Shown here: piece after piece, positions 57,798 to 64,000 of the stretch
Layout: the number at the start of each line of letters is the position of its first letter
Position numbering within the stretch: position 1 is the first letter of the stretch
The notes under the pieces: generated by a model
The model's database searches: none
Seen by the model: the letters and a program-made list of their open reading frames with translations, nothing else
Told to the model about the DNA's origin: nothing
Made by a program: the position numbers and the translations under genes
Source of the DNA: an uncultured Clostridia bacterium
GTDB taxonomy: Bacteria; Bacillota; Clostridia; Christensenellales; Borkfalkiaceae
Length of the DNA: 64,000 nt
Assembly: GCA_947629665.1 (NCBI GenBank)
Contig: CANREJ010000002.1
Coordinates: 1 to 64,000, forward strand
Direction: 5' to 3'

Positions 57798-59298
57798 CTT
57801 CTTCTACCTCCCTTGCATAGCCGCAGAAGGCAAACTTGTCACGCACGAGCGAAGCCATAACATACCACATAAATCTTGTGAACCAATAGAGCACAAAGGA
57901 AGCAACCGAACCCACAAGGAAGATAAGCCCGCAAGCCGAAAGCTCGCCTACGCCCACAAGAGTCATAATTATTGCCGCAACTATAAGCATCACATGAATA
58001 TCTATTATGCCGAGCATCGACCTCTTATAGCCGATCTTAACCGAAGATTCAAACGTTCTGCCGAGAGCCGTTTCCCTTCTCACGGCTTCAAACGTAAAGA
58101 AGTTGGAGAAGCTCAAAAGTACGAGTCCCAAAACGGCGGCAAACAAACCGCTTATGGTAATCTGTATGCCTATAAGATATACGGCCGTCAAAAGCGCTAC
58201 GGAATACGTTAATACCATAAGCGCATTTACAAGCCCAAGCAGTTTATATTTGATTATAGGCAAAGCCGCGGCGAGAACCACTATCAAAAGAATAACTATA
58301 CCAACTGCCATAGCCGCGTTTTTGCCCGCTACCGACGATGAGATTACAATATTTTCGTTATCCACGTCGCTATATGCGTTCGTTAGCATTTTGCCGTGCG
58401 CTATGGAATTTATAAGTATCGCATAGTCTTCGGAGGAATCCTTCGTGGACTGGAAATACAATGATTTTTCTTGAAGCTCCTGCCCCATCTGGAAGGATAA
58501 TTGAAGACTCGTTTTGCCCGCATACAAATAGGCGTTGCCATCCGATGAGTTGGTGAGAATTTTGTTCATATTCTCAAACCCCTCGTCGGTGAGGTCAATT
58601 TTTAACGCATATGTGCCGGCTCTCTGGAACACCGAAGCGCCCTTGAAAAAGCTGTTGAATTTGTTTGGATTATTTAAATCCAATTCCTTGTAAAGCGCAT
58701 TTGTATCGGAATAAGTTTCCTCCGAACGGATACTGAGCGCGCCCTCAACCGAAATATAATTGAGCGCATGGTTTGCAATGGCGTACGCCGAGTTGCGCAG
58801 AGTTGCGTCGTCAAGCCCCGCCTGCACATAAGTGAGGTCTGCGGGTATGCTTACTTTAATAAGGTATCCGTTCAAAACCGTTACGGAATAGGATGAATAT
58901 CCCTTATCGCCGAATCTTTCCGCAAGCAGTGCCGCGTCCGCCTTTATGCCGACGATAAATTCATCGCGGGCGTCCACTTCGCTACCGTCTACCATTTTAT
59001 ACAGCTTGTCCTTTTCAACATACACGTTTGCGGATTCAACATACTCGTATTTGTCCGCATATTCTTTCTCTTTTTCCGTATTACCGTAGATATCGCTTTT
59101 ATACTTTGCTTCTGCAATTACTCCCTCCGGATAAAATATCACGGACGCCTCGCCCGCAAGTTCACTGCCCAAGGGAATATTCATCATAAACGCATCGTTT
59201 GAACCCGACACCCCGAACGATATTGTGGCAAAAAGCGTTAAAACAATAATTGCCGCTACCAACAGCGCAGTTATTATCGCCGATTTAACTTTGCCCAT
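57790..59298 (-). CDS. secD: Divergent SecD-like protein translocase subunit
   Basis: 502 aa; SecD-like topology with C-terminal bundle AVLGLVLLSFSNFFTFEAVRRE...GYKRSMLGIIDIHVMLIVAAIIMTLVGVGELSACG; synteny with yajC. Confidence 0.75.
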   Translation of the reverse strand: MGKVKSAIITALLVAAIIVLTLFATISFGVSGSNDAFMMNIPLGSELAGEASVIFYPEGVIAEAKYKSDIYGNTEKEKEYADKYEYVESANVYVEKDKLYKMVDGSEVDARDEFIVGIKADAALLAERFGDKGYSSYSVTVLNGYLIKVSIPADLTYVQAGLDDATLRNSAYAIANHALNYISVEGALSIRSEETYSDTNALYKELDLNNPNKFNSFFKGASVFQRAGTYALKIDLTDEGFENMNKILTNSSDGNAYLYAGKTSLQLSFQMGQELQEKSLYFQSTKDSSEDYAILINSIAHGKMLTNAYSDVDNENIVISSSVAGKNAAMAVGIVILLIVVLAAALPIIKYKLLGLVNALMVLTYSVALLTAVYLIGIQITISGLFAAVLGLVLLSFSNFFTFEAVRRETALGRTFESSVKIGYKRSMLGIIDIHVMLIVAAIIMTLVGVGELSACGLIFLVGSVASFVLYWFTRFMWYVMASLVRDKFAFCGYAREVEEDE

Positions 59299-59388
59299 CG
59301 CATATCTCCTTTTATTTTTAACAAAACAAAAATTAACTACTTTATTATATAGTAAAAATTCTATGCCGTCAATAAATTTAAGCCGAAA

Positions 59389-60717
59389 TTAGATATTTTT
59401 GTTGGCTTTTTTGTGCGCCAGAGCGTGCATGCCGCACTCTATGCGCTTTTTCATCATGGCACAGGTTATTTTATAGGGTTTGTTTATATCGCCCTCATAG
59501 TGATAGTTGTTTGCCGCACAACCGCCGCTGCAAATAAATTTTGCAAAACAATCCCCGCACTCTTCGCGCGTAAAAAGACAGGAATTTGCAAATTTTGAGC
59601 GGATGTCGGGGTTGAGTTTACCATCGTAAACATTGCCCATCAAAAAATTCTTATCTCCCGCAAATTGATGGCAGGGATATATATCGCCGTTCGGCACAAC
59701 CGAAAAATATTCGTTGCCCGCTCCGCATGCCGAAACTTTTTTTTGCAGGCATACCCCGCCTTCCAGATCAACGTTGAAATGGAAAAAGTTAAACCCTTCG
59801 CCTTTATCGTATTTATCGAGATATTTGCCCAGCAAATTTTCATACTCGGCGTTCACGGCGTCCAGATGTTCCTCGCGTATGGCAAGGTCGGGAATATCCG
59901 TTACAACGGGCTCCATCGAAATACTGTCAAACCCGTTTTCCGCAAGAAAAATCACGTCCTTGGAAAAATCGAGATTTTTAGACGTGAACGTACCGCGGAC
60001 ATAGTAAGATTTGTCCCCGCGGCTTTTTACAAATTTTTTGATTTTATCAATTACCAGATCAAAACTGCCTTTACCGTTCACCGTTTTGCGGATAGCGTCG
60101 TGTACTTCCTTTCTGCCGTCAACACTTAACACAACGTTTTCCATTTCCCTGTTGAAAAAATCGATTGCGTCGTCATCCAGCAAAAGGGCGTTGGTTGTGG
60201 TGGTAAAAAGAATTTTTTTGCCTGCCTTTGCCGTTTGTTCGCGGGCATAGGCAACTACGTTTTTAATGGTTTGCAAACACATTAAGGGCTCGCCGCCGAA
60301 AAAATCCGCTTCGAGCACCTTTCTGTTGCCGCTGTTTTCAATTAAAAAATCAATAGCACGTTTTGCCGTCTCCTCGCTCATAAATTCGCGGGCGGAATGA
60401 TAAGCACCCTCGTCGGCAAAGCAATAACGGCACCTGAGATTACAGTCGTGGCAAATATGCAGACACAGTGCTTTTACTTCTGTTGACTTTAAAGGATATG
60501 TTTTAACTTCCTCGGCGTTAAAGAGCCCCTGCTCTTTTAAGGCGGCAATATCCCTCTCAATCTCCTCTGTTTGGGCTTTTGTAAAAGCGCATAAATCGCC
60601 GCAGTTTTCGTATTTTGCGGCGACGTAATTTTTTGTGAGTTCGTCGCATTCGTGCAAACTTCCACTGCCCGAATCGTATATATAAAATTTATCTTGACAT
60701 TTAAAAGCGTGTACCAT
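59389..60717 (-). CDS. scfB: SCIFF-peptide radical SAM/SPASM maturase
   Basis: 442 aa; MVHAFKCQDKFYIYDSGSGSLHECD, CHDCNLRCRYCFAD, SPASM cysteines; next to the SCIFF gene. Confidence 0.94.
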   Translation of the reverse strand: MVHAFKCQDKFYIYDSGSGSLHECDELTKNYVAAKYENCGDLCAFTKAQTEEIERDIAALKEQGLFNAEEVKTYPLKSTEVKALCLHICHDCNLRCRYCFADEGAYHSAREFMSEETAKRAIDFLIENSGNRKVLEADFFGGEPLMCLQTIKNVVAYAREQTAKAGKKILFTTTTNALLLDDDAIDFFNREMENVVLSVDGRKEVHDAIRKTVNGKGSFDLVIDKIKKFVKSRGDKSYYVRGTFTSKNLDFSKDVIFLAENGFDSISMEPVVTDIPDLAIREEHLDAVNAEYENLLGKYLDKYDKGEGFNFFHFNVDLEGGVCLQKKVSACGAGNEYFSVVPNGDIYPCHQFAGDKNFLMGNVYDGKLNPDIRSKFANSCLFTREECGDCFAKFICSGGCAANNYHYEGDINKPYKITCAMMKKRIECGMHALAHKKANKNI

Positions 60718-60727
60718 ACCAAAAATT

Positions 60728-60752
60728 AAGGAGCAGAGAATTTCTGCTCCTT
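60728..60752 (-). terminator. Hairpin between SCIFF gene and maturase
   Basis: Minus strand AAGGAGCAGA-AATTC-TCTGCTCCTT followed by AATTTTTGG, ending just before the scfB ATG. Confidence 0.75.
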
Positions 60753-60764
60753 TAAAAATTTTGC

Positions 60765-60920
60765 TTACTTAATTTTTTCGGGGTTCTGTTCTCTCGTGAT
60801 TCTTTCACAGCTCTGATTGCCCACCGTGCAACTTGTTTTGCATGCCGACTGGCAAGTGCTTCTGCATTCGCCGCAGCCCGTTATTTTTTTCTGTACAGGT
60901 TTAGCAACTGTTTTTATCAT
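60765..60920 (-). CDS. scfA: SCIFF (six cysteines in forty-five) ranthipeptide precursor, 51 aa, absent from the ORF track
   Basis: MIKTVAKPVQKKITGCGECRSTCQSACKTSCTVGNQSCERITREQNPEKIK; SD GGAGATTTCAAAATG. Confidence 0.96.
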   Translation of the reverse strand: MIKTVAKPVQKKITGCGECRSTCQSACKTSCTVGNQSCERITREQNPEKIK

Positions 60921-60994
60921 TTTGAAATCTCCTTAAAAATCTATATCGTAGTTTATTTCATTATAAAGTATATAACAAAAAAAATCAAGTGATT

Positions 60995-61363
60995 TTACGT
61001 CCTACTTTTTATATTGACGGCAAGAACTCCCGTTAAACCGCCGGCCACGGCGCCTATAAGAAGTTCTATAATAAATTTCCAATCGCAGGACAGATTGCCT
61101 GCAATGGCGCCGAACAGCAAAAAAGTTAAAACCACGGACAGCACTCCGTGAATAATTCCTTTTACAAGCCCCTTTTCGCCGCGGATAAACAATAGCCCAC
61201 CTCCCGCTATGGAAAGCACTTTAAAAACTTGGTTTACGGGCTTTACCGCCGAAGCGGGAACGGAAAATATTTGTATTATCACCGTAAAAATAAGCACAAA
61301 AGCAAGCGATATAAGTATTGCACCGAGTACAGCCTTTGCTATTTGAAATATATGTACGCGCAT
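60995..61363 (-). CDS. TIGR04086-like small membrane protein
   Basis: 122 aa multi-TM protein located between yajC and the SCIFF gene. Confidence 0.75.
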   Translation of the reverse strand: MRVHIFQIAKAVLGAILISLAFVLIFTVIIQIFSVPASAVKPVNQVFKVLSIAGGGLLFIRGEKGLVKGIIHGVLSVVLTFLLFGAIAGNLSCDWKFIIELLIGAVAGGLTGVLAVNIKSRT

Positions 61364-61409
61364 AAAAAAACCTCCGCTATACTATATGCGGAGGTTTTCG
61401 CGGTTATTA

Positions 61410-61817
61410 TTACTTTGTTTCTTCGTTCTGTTCCACGGGTTGCTCTTCGGGTTGGGGTTCTTCAACAGTTTCAACCTGTTCTTCCGTTTCCGCGGGAGCG
61501 GGCTCTTCAACCGCTTCAACCTTGGGAGGCTCCACAACGGCGTCCGTTTGATAAATTGCCTGTTTATCGAACTTTATATAGCTTTTCCCTGCGGTTTCGC
61601 TACCCGTTTCCAACACAAAAGTGTTTTCTTCATTATCCACTTCAACAACAATCCCGCAAACGCCGCCAATAGTTTTAACTTTATTGCCGGGGCCGACGGC
61701 GTTAATGAGGTTCTGTGCGTCCTGTTCTTGCTTTTTACGCTTTTTACTGCTGATAACCATCCATACTATAAGTAAAACAATAATTACACCAAAAATTACG
61801 TAAATAGCCCAATCCAT
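61410..61817 (-). CDS. yajC: Preprotein translocase subunit YajC
   Basis: N-terminal TM, RKKQEQDAQNLINAVGPGNKVKTIGGVCGIVVEVDNEENTFVLE; acidic C-tail. Confidence 0.92.
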   Translation of the reverse strand: MDWAIYVIFGVIIVLLIVWMVISSKKRKKQEQDAQNLINAVGPGNKVKTIGGVCGIVVEVDNEENTFVLETGSETAGKSYIKFDKQAIYQTDAVVEPPKVEAVEEPAPAETEEQVETVEEPQPEEQPVEQNEETK

Positions 61818-61944
61818 ACTTTACAAACTCCAATTTATTTTTTATTACTATAATATTTTTTTAAAATTTTTGCAAGCGATTTAATCTACAACCGTAAATT
61901 TTTCACTTATTTTCCATTAAATAAACAAAATATATTTCGCCGTT

Positions 61945-63063
<1,119 letters not shown>

Positions 63064-63113
63064 TTATTTAACCGAATTTAAAACCTAATAAAGTGAAATA
63101 AATAACCGCTGGT

Positions 63114-63334
63114 TGCCGCAGCGCGCTCATGAACTTACAAAGCCAGACGCCTCTTTTAGAAGCAAGCAAGTCTATGAGTATTGCTTGGCTTAGAGCCGAG
63201 AAAGACAAGAAGCGCGCGGAAAACCCGAAGGAGTTTACCATGTGCCGCAGCGAGCTCATGAACTTACAAAGCCATACGCCTCTTTTAGAAGCAAGCAGGT
63301 CGAGAAGCGCGCGGATTTCCTGACGGGAGTTTAC
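63114..63334. repeat. Degenerate two-unit tandem repeat (59-bp core, 129-bp spacing)
   Basis: TGCCGCAGCGCGCTCATGAACTTACAAAGCCAGACGCCTCTTTTAGAAGCAAGCAAGTC at 63114 and again with 3 mismatches at 63243; each unit also carries AGCGCGCGGA...GGAGTTTAC. Confidence 0.9.
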
Positions 63335-63386
63335 TAAAACGTAAATGACCAAAGGAAAACGCAAGCGCGACAAAGAGATGCGCCGC

Positions 63387-64000
63387 TTATAAAATGAGGC
63401 AACAATCGCCGAAGGAGAAAAATCGATACCTCTCCCTCACCGCCGTTTCGTAAACGGACAATATTTCTTCCCTGCCCGTTAAGGCGGCAACAAGCATTAT
63501 AAGGGTGCTTTCGGGCAAATGAAAGTTTGTGATAAGCGCGTCCACGCACTTGAATTTATAGGGAGGATAAATAAATATCTGCGTGTTGCCTTTTTGTGGG
63601 ATTACCGTGCCATCATCATTTGTTGCGCTTTCCAATGTGCGGACAGATGTTGTGCCCACGGCGATTATTCTCCTGCCCTCCCGCTTTGCGGCGTTGATTT
63701 TATCAGCCGCATCCTTTGATACTTCAAAGTATTCGGAATGCATCTTATGGTCGGTTATTATCTTTTCCTTAACGGGACGGAAAGTGCCGAGTCCCACGTG
63801 CAATAACACTTCTACGACCTCAACCCCCATATCTTTTATTTTTTGCAGAAGTTCGGGGGTAAAATGCAATCCCGCAGTTGGCGCCGCCGCCGAGCCGTCG
63901 TACTTGGCGTAAACGGTTTGGTAGCGGTTTTTATCCTTTAACTTTTCCTTGATATACGGCGGAAGGGGCATGCTCCCAACCCGCTCCAAAATTTCTTCAA
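63387..64000 (-). CDS. queA: S-adenosylmethionine:tRNA ribosyltransferase-isomerase, 5' end beyond window
   Basis: [42 protein letters not shown]...[14 protein letters not shown]; reading frame open to window edge. Confidence 0.95.
   Translation of the reverse strand, partial: EEILERVGSMPLPPYIKEKLKDKNRYQTVYAKYDGSAAAPTAGLHFTPELLQKIKDMGVEVVEVLLHVGLGTFRPVKEKIITDHKMHSEYFEVSKDAADKINAAKREGRRIIAVGTTSVRTLESATNDDGTVIPQKGNTQIFIYPPYKFKCVDALITNFHLPESTLIMLVAALTGREEILSVYETAVRERYRFFSFGDCCLIL

Noticed and set aside
63114-63301. Possible CRISPR array
   Set aside because: Only two imperfect 59-bp copies with a ~70-bp spacer; no cas genes in the window.
63129-63323. Small plus-strand ORF MNLQSQTPLLEASKS... 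and minus-strand ORF 63068..63373
   Set aside because: Both are generated by the tandem repeat; no RBS or domain support, so reported as a repeat rather than genes.

Overview
This window looks like a chromosomal segment of a spore-forming, Clostridia-like Firmicute. The lineage is inferred from gene content (sigK, SCIFF/scfB, the queA-tgt-yajC-secDF-recJ-relA block, hemZ), not from a database search. Most of it is housekeeping: comEC, rpiB, an LMW phosphatase, tsaC, dnaB, pepF, lepB, sbcCD, a dnaD-like gene, nnr, birA, recX, ilvE, tyrS, sigK, two ABC exporters, tRNA-Glu, tryptophanase, rnpB, pyk, uvrAB, pnp, rpsO, hemZ, relA, recJ, secDF, yajC, tgt and a partial queA. The accessory parts are an IS30-family element, an orphan mazF-type toxin, and a very large InlB-repeat/BspA-LRR lipoprotein. 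The best candidate for something undescribed is a ~200-nt structured leader at 42894-43095. It has a near-consensus promoter, a 19-bp closing helix, two inner helices, an intrinsic terminator and a possible antiterminator pairing, and lies directly upstream of the giant LRR lipoprotein. Other points of interest: a yybP-ykoY-like riboswitch with overlapping terminator in front of a Ca2+/Na+ antiporter (sitting where alr/mazE might be expected); a SCIFF peptide gene missed by the ORF track; a dual-palindrome XRE operator/promoter; a DnaD-like protein ending in a DnaI/DnaC-type loader N-domain; divergent SecD/SecF lacking conserved motifs; an SbcC without a CxxC hook; a recurring GC-palindrome family; and a degenerate tandem repeat between tgt and queA. 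All calls come from reading the sequence; no searches or folding programs were run.
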